Shown in pieces: positions 33,451-41,213 of a stretch of 64,000 nucleotides of DNA (positions are counted from its first letter, which is position 1; each line of letters opens with the position of its first letter). The notes under the pieces are model-generated. The model did no database searches, was not told where the DNA came from, and saw nothing but the letters and a program-made list of their open reading frames with translations. Source of the stretch: Amnibacterium sp. CER49 (GTDB taxonomy: Bacteria > Actinomycetota > Actinomycetes > Actinomycetales > Microbacteriaceae); the NCBI RefSeq assembly GCF_029846255.1, contig NZ_JARVWQ010000002.1:1240001-1304000 (forward strand). The letters are read 5' to 3'. A program made the position numbers and the translations under genes.

Positions 33451-34457
33451 GCCTCGCGCTGCTTCGGCGAGCTGTCGGCGGTGCGCTTCGGGTCGCGCTC
33501 GATGACGCCGTCGAGCACCTGGTCGATGCGCTCCATGAGCTCGAGCGGGATGTTCACGCCGGACGCCTTGACGTTCTCGACGACCTGCTCGGGCCGGGAG
33601 GCGCCGATGATCGCGGAGGCGACGTTGTCGTTCTGCAGCGTCCACGCGATGGCGAGCTGCGCGAGCGACAGGTCGAGCTCCTGCGCGATCGGCTGGAGGT
33701 CCTGCACCTTCGTGAGCACGTCGTCGCGCATCCAGCGGGCGATCATGTTCGCGCCGCCCTTCTCGTCGGTGGCGCGGCTGCCCTCCGGCGGCTGCTGGCC
33801 CGGCTTGTACTTGCCGGTGAGCACGCCCTGCGCGATCGGCGACCAGACGATCTGCGAGATGCCGAGCTCCTTCGAGGCGGGCACGACCTCGCCCTCGATG
33901 ACGCGCCAGAGCGCGGAGTACTGGGGCTGGTTCGAGATGAGCTGGAAGCCGAGGTCCTTCGCGAGCGCGGCGCCCTCGCGCAGCTGGTCGGCGGTCCACT
34001 CGCTCACGCCCACGTAGAGCACCTTGCCCATGCGGACGAGGTCGGCGAACGCCTGCATCGTCTCCTCGAGCGGCGTGAAGTGGTCGAAGCGGTGCGCCTG
34101 GTAGAGGTCGACGTAGTCGGTCTGCAGGCGCGACAGCGAGCCGTCGATCGACTCCATGATGTGCTTGCGCGAGAGCCCCAGGTCGTTGTGGCCCTTCGGG
34201 CCGGTAGGCCCGAAGACCTTCGTGAAGACCTCGACGGACTGCCGTCGCTCGCCCTGCAACGCCTCGCCGAGCACCGTCTCCGCGCCGGTGTTCGCGTAGA
34301 CGTCCGCGGTGTCGAAGGTGGTGATGCCGTTCTCGAGCGCGGCCTTCACGCACGCGACGGCCTGGTCGTTCTCGACCTGGGACGCGTGGGTCAGCCAGTT
34401 GCCGTAGGTGATCTCCGAGACCTTGAACCCGGACCGGCCGAGATAGCGGAACTGCAT
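33447..34457 (-). CDS. Aldo/keto reductase (voltage-gated K+ channel beta/YghZ-like)
   Basis: 336 aa, ATG with GAGGGAAGGACGCCGC upstream. Starts MQFRYLGRSGFKVSEITYGN. Catalytic Asp and Tyr in TTFDTADVYANTGAETVLGE, Lys in EVFTKVFGPTG, and His in DLYQAHRFD. C-terminal cofactor region SAIIGASRPEQVVENVKASG. Closest to the AKR6/12 type, acting on methylglyoxal or sugars. First gene of a three-gene operon with the epimerase and the lipoprotein. Confidence 0.88.
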   Translation of the reverse strand: MQFRYLGRSGFKVSEITYGNWLTHASQVENDQAVACVKAALENGITTFDTADVYANTGAETVLGEALQGERRQSVEVFTKVFGPTGPKGHNDLGLSRKHIMESIDGSLSRLQTDYVDLYQAHRFDHFTPLEETMQAFADLVRMGKVLYVGVSEWTADQLREGAALAKDLGFQLISNQPQYSALWRVIEGEVVPASKELGISQIVWSPIAQGVLTGKYKPGQQPPEGSRATDEKGGANMIARWMRDDVLTKVQDLQPIAQELDLSLAQLAIAWTLQNDNVASAIIGASRPEQVVENVKASGVNIPLELMERIDQVLDGVIERDPKRTADSSPKQREA

Positions 34458-34493
34458 GCGGCGTCCTTCCCTCGCGACTGCTTCCTGCTGCCG

Positions 34494-34499
34494 AGGCTA
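34494..34499 (-). promoter_or_regulatory. -10 box of AKR-epimerase-lipoprotein operon
   Basis: TAGCCT on the minus strand, 36 nt upstream of the ATG at 34457, leaving a leader with a clear Shine-Dalgarno. Confidence 0.45.
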
Positions 34500-34544
34500 C
34501 TGAACGCTCGCCGGACGCTGACTCGACGCCCAGCCGGAGCCGCC

Positions 34545-34550
34545 TACGGT
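34545..34550 (+). promoter_or_regulatory. -10 box, leaderless start of gene 34558
   Basis: TACGGT, 7 nt (TCCGGCC) before GTG 34558. Confidence 0.5.
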
Positions 34551-34557
34551 TCCGGCC

Positions 34558-35274
34558 GTGGGTGGGAAGGACTCCGCGGCGACCTCAGCGGCGGCGCTGA
34601 CCGGGCGCGCGCTGCGCGTGGTGATGGCGGCCCTCCTGCGCGTGCGCGGCCCGCGGCCGATCCACACGACCGGGCTGGTGCTCACCGGCGTGCTCCTGCG
34701 GCAGCCGCACCTGCCCGTGCGCTCCGGCATCGCGTGGATCGACGACCGCGAGCCGAGCGAGACCGGCGTCGTCGCCCGGCTGTCGCGCGGCGCATCCGTT
34801 CCGGCACCGCTGCCCGACGTGCAGGGCCTCGCGGTGCGCACCCGCAGCCCCGGCGGCGTCGCGGACCTGCTGCTGTCGAGCACCGGGCTCGGGGTGCCCG
34901 GGCGGTTCCTGCTCGCGCCGAGGTGGCGACCGGCGCCGTCGACGATGAGCACGCTGATGCCCTACCGCGGGCCGGACGGTCCCGTGCTGGTGGCGGCACG
35001 GAGCCTCAGCCCGAGCGTGCTGCCCGCGCGGACGGCGCACGTGCGGCGGACGCTGCTGCACGTGCCGTGGACGCTCGAGCTGCTCTTCGCGACGCCGCGC
35101 GGCCGCTGGCACCGCTTCGCGACGCTCGAGCTGGCCGCGGCGCCGGGCGAGCTCGACGACGGCGACCTCCGGTTCGACCCGATCCTCAACCCGCTGCCGG
35201 GCGCGGAGACCTACGAGTGGACCCGGGTGCTGCGGGAGCCGTCCTACGCGACGGCCCGCCGGGGCCGGCCCTAG
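34558..35274 (+). CDS. Conserved protein of unknown function
   Basis: 238 aa, GTG start placed by the TACGGT box 7 nt upstream. I do not recognise a firm family. Visible features: a short hydrophobic/basic N-terminus, RGPRPIHTTGLVLTGVL, TGVVARLSRGAS, ALPDVQGLAV-like LPDVQGLAVRT, FLLAPRWRPAPSTMSTLMPY, and a C-terminal LRFDPILNPLPGAETYEWTR...REPSYATAR. The order HTTG / LSRG / LPDVQGLA / FDPILNPLPG faintly recalls the heme-catalase core, but no heme Tyr motif is visible. Its TAG stop overlaps that of the TOPRIM gene as CTAG. Confidence 0.55.
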   Translation: MGGKDSAATSAAALTGRALRVVMAALLRVRGPRPIHTTGLVLTGVLLRQPHLPVRSGIAWIDDREPSETGVVARLSRGASVPAPLPDVQGLAVRTRSPGGVADLLLSSTGLGVPGRFLLAPRWRPAPSTMSTLMPYRGPDGPVLVAARSLSPSVLPARTAHVRRTLLHVPWTLELLFATPRGRWHRFATLELAAAPGELDDGDLRFDPILNPLPGAETYEWTRVLREPSYATARRGRP

Positions 35275-35825
35275 CCGACGGCCGCGTCGAGGGCCTGCAC
35301 GAGCGGCGGAGGCAGCTCGTCAGGACGGAGCGCAGCGGTGAGCGCGGCCGCCGCACGCTCCTTCCGTCCGCTCGCCGTGCCGAGGAACCGGTGCAGCTGT
35401 GCCGCCATCCCGCGGTCCCGCTGCGCGGGCTGCCCCTGGAAGGTGCGGAACGCGTGCAGATCACCCAGCGCGGCGAGCACGGCGAGCGCCCGGTCGGCAC
35501 CGAGCGCGCGGAGCAGCTCCTCCTCGAGGTCCCGCTCGCACCAGTGGAGGGAAGGCACGACCGGCAGCCGCGGCACCGCGGCCCGGACCCAGGCGGCCTC
35601 GCCCGCATCGGCGAGCACGACGACCCGCGCATCGGGGGCGGCCGTCACGACCTCGGTGGCCGTCCGCACGAGGTTCGTGATCCCGCCCATCGGCACCACC
35701 GCGACCCGGGCAGCGGCGAGGTCCCGCCCGGCCACGTGGGCGGCGGTGAGCAGGGCGGCACGGTCGCTCCGGCCCTCGACGAGCACGACGCCCCGCGCGT
35801 CGACACGGAGGAGGCTCACTCCCAC
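35271..35825 (-). CDS. Small TOPRIM-domain protein (OLD-like TOPRIM family)
   Basis: 184 aa, GTG start overlapping the CoA transferase stop by 10 bp. TOPRIM hallmarks: the glutamate motif GVVLVEGRSDRAALLTAA and VVPMGGITNLVR, followed by VVVLADAGEA, where the canonical DxD is D-A-G-E. The C-terminal half has WCERDLEEELLRALGADR, AFRTFQGQPAQ and HRFLGTASGRKERAA. This matches a stand-alone TOPRIM family known from Actinobacteria, lacking the ATPase domain of OLD nucleases. TOPRIM folds cut or join nucleic acids with metal ions, but activity of this family is not known. Translational coupling to a CoA transferase is odd. Confidence 0.72.
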   Translation of the reverse strand: MGVSLLRVDARGVVLVEGRSDRAALLTAAHVAGRDLAAARVAVVPMGGITNLVRTATEVVTAAPDARVVVLADAGEAAWVRAAVPRLPVVPSLHWCERDLEEELLRALGADRALAVLAALGDLHAFRTFQGQPAQRDRGMAAQLHRFLGTASGRKERAAAALTAALRPDELPPPLVQALDAAVG

Positions 35826-37150
35826 GCCGGCGGATCGCCGCCGAGCGGCACGGGGCCGGCCTCGAACCGCAGCGGGGCGCCGGCGACCTCGAGCGGCAGC
35901 GGCGGCAGCTCGGCGTCGCCCCAGGGCGTGGCGATCCGCCTGAGCATCGGCGCCGGCGCCTCGCGAGCGGGCTCCCCCGGTCCCGCCTGCTGCAGCGCCG
36001 CGGCGGTCCGGGCCAGCGACAGCCGGGCCCGGTACCCGCGGCCGTCACGGTGCCGGGCGGCGATGCCGGTGACCGCGGCCGCAGCCATCAGCCAGCCGGT
36101 CGCCTGGTCGAGCGCCTGCACGGGCAGCGGCACGGGCCGGTCCGCGCCTCGCCGGCGCATGCCGCGCTCGGCGACGCCGGACGACATCTGCACCAGGCTG
36201 TCGAAGCCGCGCCGGCCGGCCCACGGCCCCGTCCAGCCGTACGCGTCGAGGGCGACCTCGACGAGGCCGGGCCGGATCCGGGCGCGCTCCACGTCGCCGA
36301 GCCCGAGCGACTCGAGCGCATCGGCGCGGTAGCCGGAGACGAGCACGTCGGCCTCGGCGAGCAGCGCGACCAGCCGGTCGCGGCCCTCCGCTGCGCGAGC
36401 GTCGAGGCGGGCCGCGCGCTTGCCGAGGGTCATCTCGGGCACGACCGCCGGCTCGTCCCAGTCGGGCGGGTCGACGCGGAGCACCGCGGCGCCGGCCGCG
36501 GCGAGCGCCCGCGTCGCGGCGGGTCCGGCGAGCACGCGGGTGAGGTCGAGCACGCGGACGCCGGCGAGCGGTCGCCGCGGATGCGGGGCCGGGCCCCGCT
36601 GCCCCGCCTCGAGCCGCTCGACGGCGACGAGCGGCTCCGCCTGGACGGCGCTCCCCTGCACGTGCGCGGCCCACGCCTCCGGGCTGCGCATCGTGGCCGC
36701 GCATCCGCCCGCCCCGACCACGGCGGCCTCGAGCTCGTCGGCGTCCCAGGTGCGGACGGCGGACGCGACCGCCTCCCGCTCCTCGGCCGTGCCGAGCACC
36801 GCGAGCGCCGCCCGACGGTGGTGGGGCGCGTTCGTGTGCAGGCGGATCCAGCCGTCGCGCGCGGCGTAGTCGCCCGCGATCGGGTCCCACGGCGAGGGCA
36901 GGGCCCAGCCGACCGGGCGGAGCGCGGGGCCGAACCAGGTGCAGGCGAGCGCCCGGTCGACGCGCACCTCGGCCGCACCCGGCAGCAGGTGCGCGCGCGC
37001 GTCGCCGAAGGTCGCGACCGAGGCGGCGGCGAGCTCGTTCACGGCGTAGACGGACTCGAGCGTGCCGGCACCCCCGACGACGGCGACCGGATCGAGGCCG
37101 AGCGCGGCGCACGCCTCGGCGCGCAGCGCGGATTCCGCGGGCGCCTCCAT
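35816..37150 (-). CDS. CaiB/BaiF-type family III CoA transferase
   Basis: 444 aa, ATG start. TAGCGT lies 7 nt upstream, so it is probably leaderless. The core family signature is in the second half: LAGVRVLDLTRVLAGPAATRALAAAGAAVLRVDPP, GKRAARLDARAAEGR, LVSGYRADALESLGLG and GPWAGRRGFDSLVQMSSG. The first ~180 residues are a diverged copy of the fold (GSAVQAEPL at the junction), as in fused two-half members. It moves CoA between carboxylic acids; substrate unknown. Transcribed with the TOPRIM gene. Confidence 0.82.
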   Translation of the reverse strand: MEAPAESALRAEACAALGLDPVAVVGGAGTLESVYAVNELAAASVATFGDARAHLLPGAAEVRVDRALACTWFGPALRPVGWALPSPWDPIAGDYAARDGWIRLHTNAPHHRRAALAVLGTAEEREAVASAVRTWDADELEAAVVGAGGCAATMRSPEAWAAHVQGSAVQAEPLVAVERLEAGQRGPAPHPRRPLAGVRVLDLTRVLAGPAATRALAAAGAAVLRVDPPDWDEPAVVPEMTLGKRAARLDARAAEGRDRLVALLAEADVLVSGYRADALESLGLGDVERARIRPGLVEVALDAYGWTGPWAGRRGFDSLVQMSSGVAERGMRRRGADRPVPLPVQALDQATGWLMAAAAVTGIAARHRDGRGYRARLSLARTAAALQQAGPGEPAREAPAPMLRRIATPWGDAELPPLPLEVAGAPLRFEAGPVPLGGDPPAWE

Positions 37151-37157
37151 GAGCGGG

Positions 37158-37163
37158 ACGCTA
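37158..37163 (-). promoter_or_regulatory. -10 box of CoA transferase gene, leaderless start
   Basis: TAGCGT on the minus strand, 7 nt (CCCGCTC) before ATG 37150. Confidence 0.5.
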
Positions 37164-37183
37164 CGCCCGAGGAGGATCCGCGG

Positions 37184-37810
37184 TCAGGCGTTCGTGCCCG
37201 CGGTGGAGCGGATCTCGCGGAGGACGGGCTCGAGCGCCGCGAACACCTGGACGAGCTCGACGACGCCGACGACGATGCCGAGCACCGTCAGGGCGATGTA
37301 GACCCAGAGCGGCGCGTACCCCTTGTGCACCCGGCGGTGCAGCACCACCGTGCGGCCGATGATGTAGACCGGCGCCGGGATGAACGCGAACGCCCAGTGG
37401 AACGGCCGCACGATGCCGATGCGCTTGAGGGCCGACCAGTCGAAGTAGGCGAGCACCACGCCTGCCGCGTAGAGCACGAGGCCCAGCAGCTGCGCGAGCA
37501 GCACGCCGGGCGAGGCGACGGGCGTCGTGGTCACGCCCGGGTGCTCCAGCCCGCGGCGCACCGCCTCCTGCATCCGCCCGGCCGGGTCCTGCAGCACCGA
37601 CGCGACGAGCGAGACGAGCGGCAGCAGCACGTAGAGCCAGATGAACACGGTGTTCACCCGTGCGCCGTCGGGAAGCGCCGGCTGCGAGATCCCGGCCGCC
37701 CACGTGCCGGCCGAGACGTGCTCGGTCCAGGCGCGGCCGTCCCAGTAGCGCTGGCCCTGGTTGCCGGCGGGATCGGGGTACCAGCCGGGCGCGGGCGCGT
37801 CGGAGCTCAT
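37184..37810 (-). CDS. DUF2510 domain membrane protein
   Basis: 208 aa, ATG 37810. N-terminal DUF2510 signature APGWYPDPAGNQGQRYWDGRAWTEHV (residues 7-32, quoted in part), a short tryptophan-rich actinobacterial module. Then four hydrophobic helices: about 55-75 (VFIWLYVLLPLVSLVAS), 105-125, 140-160 (HWAFAFIPAPVYIIGRTVV), and 172-195. Function unknown; DUF2510 is often at the N-terminus of membrane proteins with no characterised role. Confidence 0.8.
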   Translation of the reverse strand: MSSDAPAPGWYPDPAGNQGQRYWDGRAWTEHVSAGTWAAGISQPALPDGARVNTVFIWLYVLLPLVSLVASVLQDPAGRMQEAVRRGLEHPGVTTTPVASPGVLLAQLLGLVLYAAGVVLAYFDWSALKRIGIVRPFHWAFAFIPAPVYIIGRTVVLHRRVHKGYAPLWVYIALTVLGIVVGVVELVQVFAALEPVLREIRSTAGTNA

Positions 37811-37886
37811 CGGGGTCCTTCTCGAGTAGGGGCCGCGCGAGCCTAAGGCCCCGTCGCGACACCGTCCAGACCCCGTCGTGCCCGCA

Positions 37887-37950
37887 TCCGCATGCCGTCG
37901 GGACAGGTGCAGGCGGACGAGCGCAGACGGATGTCCCGACGGCATGCGGA
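37887..37950. terminator. Palindromic element with 19-bp perfect arms, 3' of prs
   Basis: TCCGCATGCCGTCGGGACA (37887-37905) is exactly complementary to TGTCCCGACGGCATGCGGA (37932-37950), with a 26-nt loop. It lies 20 bp after the prs stop on the minus strand and likely ends the glmU-prs transcript. A degenerate relative follows the antiporter gene at 26683, so it may be a dispersed repeat rather than an ordinary terminator. Confidence 0.7.
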
Positions 37951-37970
37951 AGCCGCGGGGCGGACGCGGC

Positions 37971-38948
37971 CTACGCCGCCCCGTTGAACATCGACGTGAC
38001 GGAACCGTCCTCGAAGACCTCGTGGATCGCGCGCGCGATGAGGGGCGCGATCGAGAGCACCTCGAGCGTGGCGAAGCGCTTGTCGTCGGGCAGCGGCAGC
38101 GTGTCGGTGACGATGACGCGGTCGATCGGGGCGCCCGACAGCCGCTCGACGGCGGGCGGCGAGAACACCGCGTGCGTGGCGGCGACGATGACACCGGTCG
38201 CGCCGTTCGCCTTGAGCGCCTCGGCGGCCTTCACGATCGTGCCGGCCGTGTCGATCATGTCGTCGACGAGCAGGCACATGCGGCCGCGCACGTCGCCGAC
38301 GATCTCGTGCACCGTCACCTGGTTCGCCACCATCGGGTCGCGCCGCTTGTGGATGATCGCGAGCGGCACGTCGAGGTTGTCGCTCCACACGTCGGCGACC
38401 CGCACGCGGCCCATGTCGGGCGAGACGACCGTGAGGTTCGAGCGGTCGACGGTGGCGCGGATGTGCTCCATGAGCACGGGCATCGCGAACAGGTGGTCGA
38501 GGGGTCCGTCGAAGAAGCCCTGGATCTGCGCGGCGTGCAGGTCGACGGACATGATGCGCTCGGCACCCGCCGTCTTGAAGAGGTCCGCGATGAGGCGGGC
38601 CGAGATCGGCTCGCGGCCGCGGGACTTCTTGTCCTGGCGGGAGTACGGGTAGTACGGCGCCACGACGGTGATCCGCTTCGCGGAGGCCCGCTTCAGGGTG
38701 TCGACCATGATGAGCTGCTCCATGAGCCACTCGTTGATCGGCGCCCCGTAGGACTGGATGACGAAGGCGTCCGCACCGCGGACGCTCTCCTCCATGCGGG
38801 TGTAGATCTCGCCGCTCGCGAAGGCGCGCACGTCGACGGGGAGGAGGGTGGTGTCGAGCTCGGCGGCGACCGCCTCGGCGAGCTCGGGGTGCGCCCGGCC
38901 ACTGATCAGGACGAGTCGTTTCTCGCCCCTGGTCTTGATGCCGGTCAC
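37971..38948 (-). CDS. prs: Ribose-phosphate pyrophosphokinase
   Basis: 325 aa, GTG start overlapping the glmU stop (GTGA). It makes PRPP from ribose 5-phosphate and ATP for nucleotide, His and Trp synthesis. Signatures: FASGEIYTRMEESVRGADAF, VVAPYYPYSRQDKKSRGREPISA (flexible loop), SVDLHAAQIQGFF, and the PRPP-binding CLLVDDMIDTAGTIVKAAEAL. Length is normal. The glmU-prs order is the standard actinobacterial one. Confidence 0.97.
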   Translation of the reverse strand: MTGIKTRGEKRLVLISGRAHPELAEAVAAELDTTLLPVDVRAFASGEIYTRMEESVRGADAFVIQSYGAPINEWLMEQLIMVDTLKRASAKRITVVAPYYPYSRQDKKSRGREPISARLIADLFKTAGAERIMSVDLHAAQIQGFFDGPLDHLFAMPVLMEHIRATVDRSNLTVVSPDMGRVRVADVWSDNLDVPLAIIHKRRDPMVANQVTVHEIVGDVRGRMCLLVDDMIDTAGTIVKAAEALKANGATGVIVAATHAVFSPPAVERLSGAPIDRVIVTDTLPLPDDKRFATLEVLSIAPLIARAIHEVFEDGSVTSMFNGAA

Positions 38949-40402
38949 TGGCCCTCCGGGTCCTCCGGCGCATCGCCGGCGCTCGAGGCCGCGGCCCGCG
39001 CGGCGGCCGTGCCCGGCCGGCTGCGCTCGACCCAGCCCTCGATGTTCCGTTGCGGCGCGACGTTCACGCCGAGCGCGCCGGCAGGCACGTCCTTGCGGAC
39101 GACCGTGCCGGCGCCCGTGTACGCGCCGTCCCCGATCGTAACGGGGGCGACGAAGACGTTGTGGGAGCCGGTACGTACGGCCGACCCCACCGCGGTCCGG
39201 TGCTTGTCGACCCCGTCGTAGTTCGCGGTGATCGTCCCGGCGCCGATGTTCGAGCGCTCGCCGACCGTCGTGTCGCCGATGTACGAGAGGTGCGGCACCT
39301 TCGAGCCGGCCCCGATCTCGGCGTTCTTCGTCTCGACGAACGTGCCGATCTTGCCGTCACGGCCGAGGTAGGTGCCGGGACGGAGGTACGCCCACGGGCC
39401 GACCTGCGCGCCGGCGCCGATCACGGCGAGCGTGCCGTCCGTGCGCGTCACGCGCGCGCCCGCCCCGATCTCGCAGTCGGTGAGGGTGGTGTCGGGACCG
39501 ATCACCGCGTCGCGCTCGACGATCGTGGCACCCACGAGCTGCGTGCCGGGGCGGATCTCGACGTCCGGCTCGAGGCGCACCCGCGCGTCGATCCACGTGC
39601 TCGCCGGGTCGACGACGGTGACGCCGTCGAGCTGCCAGCGGCGCACGATGCGGTCGTTCAGGCGCCGCGCCACGTCGGACAGCTGCGCCCGGTCGTTGAC
39701 GCCCGCGACCGCATGCGGGTCGTGCGCCCGGACGGCCGCGACGCGGTGCCCGTCGTCGCGGAGGGCGCCGATCACGTCGGTGAGGTACCGCTCCCCCTGA
39801 TCGTTCGCCACCGACAGCGCCGCGAGCCGGTCGGCGAGCCCCTCGGCCCGGAACAGGTAGACGCCCGCGTTGATCTCGTCGATCGCGCGCTCCTCGGGGG
39901 TCGCGTCGCGGTGCTCGACGATGCGCTCGAGGCCGCCGTCGGCCGACCGCACGACGCGCCCGTACCCGGCGGGGTCCTCGACGACGGCCGTGAGCACCGT
40001 CGCCGCGACGTCGGCGCCGCGGTGCGCGGCGAGCATCGGCTCGAGCGTCTCGAGGTCGAGCAGCGGCAGGTCGCCGTTCAGCACGAGCACATGGCTCGCG
40101 TCGCCCACCTCGGGCAGCGCCTGCTCGACCGCCCGACCGGTTCCGGGGATCCCGTCCTGGTCGACGATGCGCGCCTCCGGCACCGCGTCGAGCACCGCCG
40201 CGGCGACGGCGTCGCGCTCATGCCGCACCACGGCGACGACACGGCCGGGCTCGAGCGCGAGCGCGGTCGCGAGCACGTGCGCGACCATCGGCAGCCCGGC
40301 GATCGGGTGCAGCACCTTCGCGGTGCGCGACCGCATGCGGGTGCCCTGCCCTGCGGCGAGCACGACGACGGCGAGGCCGGCGGACGGAGGGGAGGCGGTC
40401 AA
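38945..40402 (-). CDS. glmU: Bifunctional GlcNAc-1-P uridyltransferase/GlcN-1-P acetyltransferase
   Basis: 485 aa with a TTG start, supported by AAGGAG 8-9 nt upstream. Makes UDP-GlcNAc for peptidoglycan. N-domain LAAGQGTRMRSRTAKVLHP, NGDLPLLD, and INAGVYLFRAEGL; C-domain left-handed beta-helix with hexapeptide repeats (GPWAYLRPGTYLG, FVETKNAEIGAGSKVPHLSY, SNIGAGTITANYDGV). The last ~35 residues are an Ala/Glu-rich extension. It lies 93 nt downstream of tRNA-Gln. Confidence 0.96.
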   Translation of the reverse strand: MTASPPSAGLAVVVLAAGQGTRMRSRTAKVLHPIAGLPMVAHVLATALALEPGRVVAVVRHERDAVAAAVLDAVPEARIVDQDGIPGTGRAVEQALPEVGDASHVLVLNGDLPLLDLETLEPMLAAHRGADVAATVLTAVVEDPAGYGRVVRSADGGLERIVEHRDATPEERAIDEINAGVYLFRAEGLADRLAALSVANDQGERYLTDVIGALRDDGHRVAAVRAHDPHAVAGVNDRAQLSDVARRLNDRIVRRWQLDGVTVVDPASTWIDARVRLEPDVEIRPGTQLVGATIVERDAVIGPDTTLTDCEIGAGARVTRTDGTLAVIGAGAQVGPWAYLRPGTYLGRDGKIGTFVETKNAEIGAGSKVPHLSYIGDTTVGERSNIGAGTITANYDGVDKHRTAVGSAVRTGSHNVFVAPVTIGDGAYTGAGTVVRKDVPAGALGVNVAPQRNIEGWVERSRPGTAAARAAASSAGDAPEDPEGQ

Positions 40403-40495
40403 CTCGGGGCTCCTTCGAGAGACGGGGGTGCGTGTCCGATGGAGACCAGGGTGGCAGGGGCGGGCTGAGGGGATGCGGATGGGCCGCCTCCGGAG

Positions 40496-40567
40496 CTCCG
40501 CCTCCAGGATTCGAACCTGGACCTCACGGCTCCAAAGGCCGTCGTGCTGCCGTTACACCAAGGCGGA
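40496..40567 (-). tRNA. tRNA-Gln (anticodon TTG)
   Basis: Read on the minus strand: acceptor stem TCCGCCT/AGGCGGA, D-arm GGTGTAACGGCAGCAC, anticodon stem ACGGC/GCCGT around the loop CTTTGGA with anticodon TTG, and T-arm CCAGG-TTCGAAT-CCTGG. Discriminator G; CCA is not encoded. A glutamine tRNA upstream of glmU is the usual actinobacterial arrangement. Confidence 0.95.
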
Positions 40568-40591
40568 TGGCACGCACAGTGTGCCATCCGC
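40563..40591 (-). terminator. Hairpin between padR and tRNA-Gln, overlapping the tRNA 5' end
   Basis: GCGGATGGCAC (40563-40573) pairs with GTGCCATCCGC (40581-40591) around a 7-nt loop, 14 nt after the padR stop. It may terminate the DUF4097-padR transcript. Its far arm includes the first five bases of the mature tRNA, so it competes with the acceptor stem in any read-through RNA. Confidence 0.55.
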
Positions 40592-40604
40592 CCGGCCTGC
40601 CGGG

Positions 40605-41213
40605 TCAGCGGTGGAGCAGGGCGGCGACCTCCGCCCGCACCTCGTCGAGCCGCCGCGCGAGCACCCCCGGCACCTCCTCGAGCAGCGACCCGGCGGCGAC
40701 CGCGGAGCGCAGATCGCCGCGCAGGTCGCCGCGGAAGCGGGCGAGCTGCGCCTCCGCCTGCGCGAGCGCCCTGCGCGACCGCACCCGCGGATCGTCCGCT
40801 TGCTCCTGCCGGGGCGGCGCGGCCCGCTGGTCGCGCGCGGCGGCCGCGAGATCGGCCCGCAGCGAGCGCATCGCGTCGTTCACCGAGCCGCGCACCTCGT
40901 CGGCGAGGCGTCGCACCGAGTCGGAGACCTGGTCCTCGAGCCCAGCGAGCTCGGGGCCGCGGCGCGCCAGCTCCTCGCGGCCGGCGTCGGTCACCGCGTA
41001 GACGGTGCGCCGCCCGTCGCTCTCCTTCGTGACGAGCCCCTCCTCCTCGAGCCGTGCGAGGCGGGGGTAGATCGTGCCGGCGCTCGGCGCGTAGGTGCCG
41101 CCGAAGCGCTCCGACAGCGCCTGGATGAGGTCGTACCCGTGCATCGGCCGCTCGCCGAGCAGGCTCAGCAGGTAGAGCCGCAGCTGCCCGTGGGCGAAGA
41201 TCGGCGCGCTCAT
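40605..41213 (-). CDS. PadR family transcriptional regulator
   Basis: 202 aa, ATG overlapping the DUF4097 stop (ATGA). Winged-helix domain 1-85: RLYLLSLLGERPMHGYDLIQALSERFGG, PSAGTIYPRLARLEEEGLVTKES and RRTVYAVTDAGREEL are the PadR hallmarks. The remainder is a long charged helical region (DEVRGSVNDAMRSLRADLAA), presumably for dimerisation. Likely represses its own operon through the palindromes at 42030-42078. Confidence 0.92.
   Translation of the reverse strand: MSAPIFAHGQLRLYLLSLLGERPMHGYDLIQALSERFGGTYAPSAGTIYPRLARLEEEGLVTKESDGRRTVYAVTDAGREELARRGPELAGLEDQVSDSVRRLADEVRGSVNDAMRSLRADLAAAARDQRAAPPRQEQADDPRVRSRRALAQAEAQLARFRGDLRGDLRSAVAAGSLLEEVPGVLARRLDEVRAEVAALLHR

Noticed and set aside
35271-35825. 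TOPRIM protein as part of a phage-defence system (OLD/Gabija)
   Set aside because: No ATPase domain, no helicase or other defence gene alongside; neighbours are metabolic.
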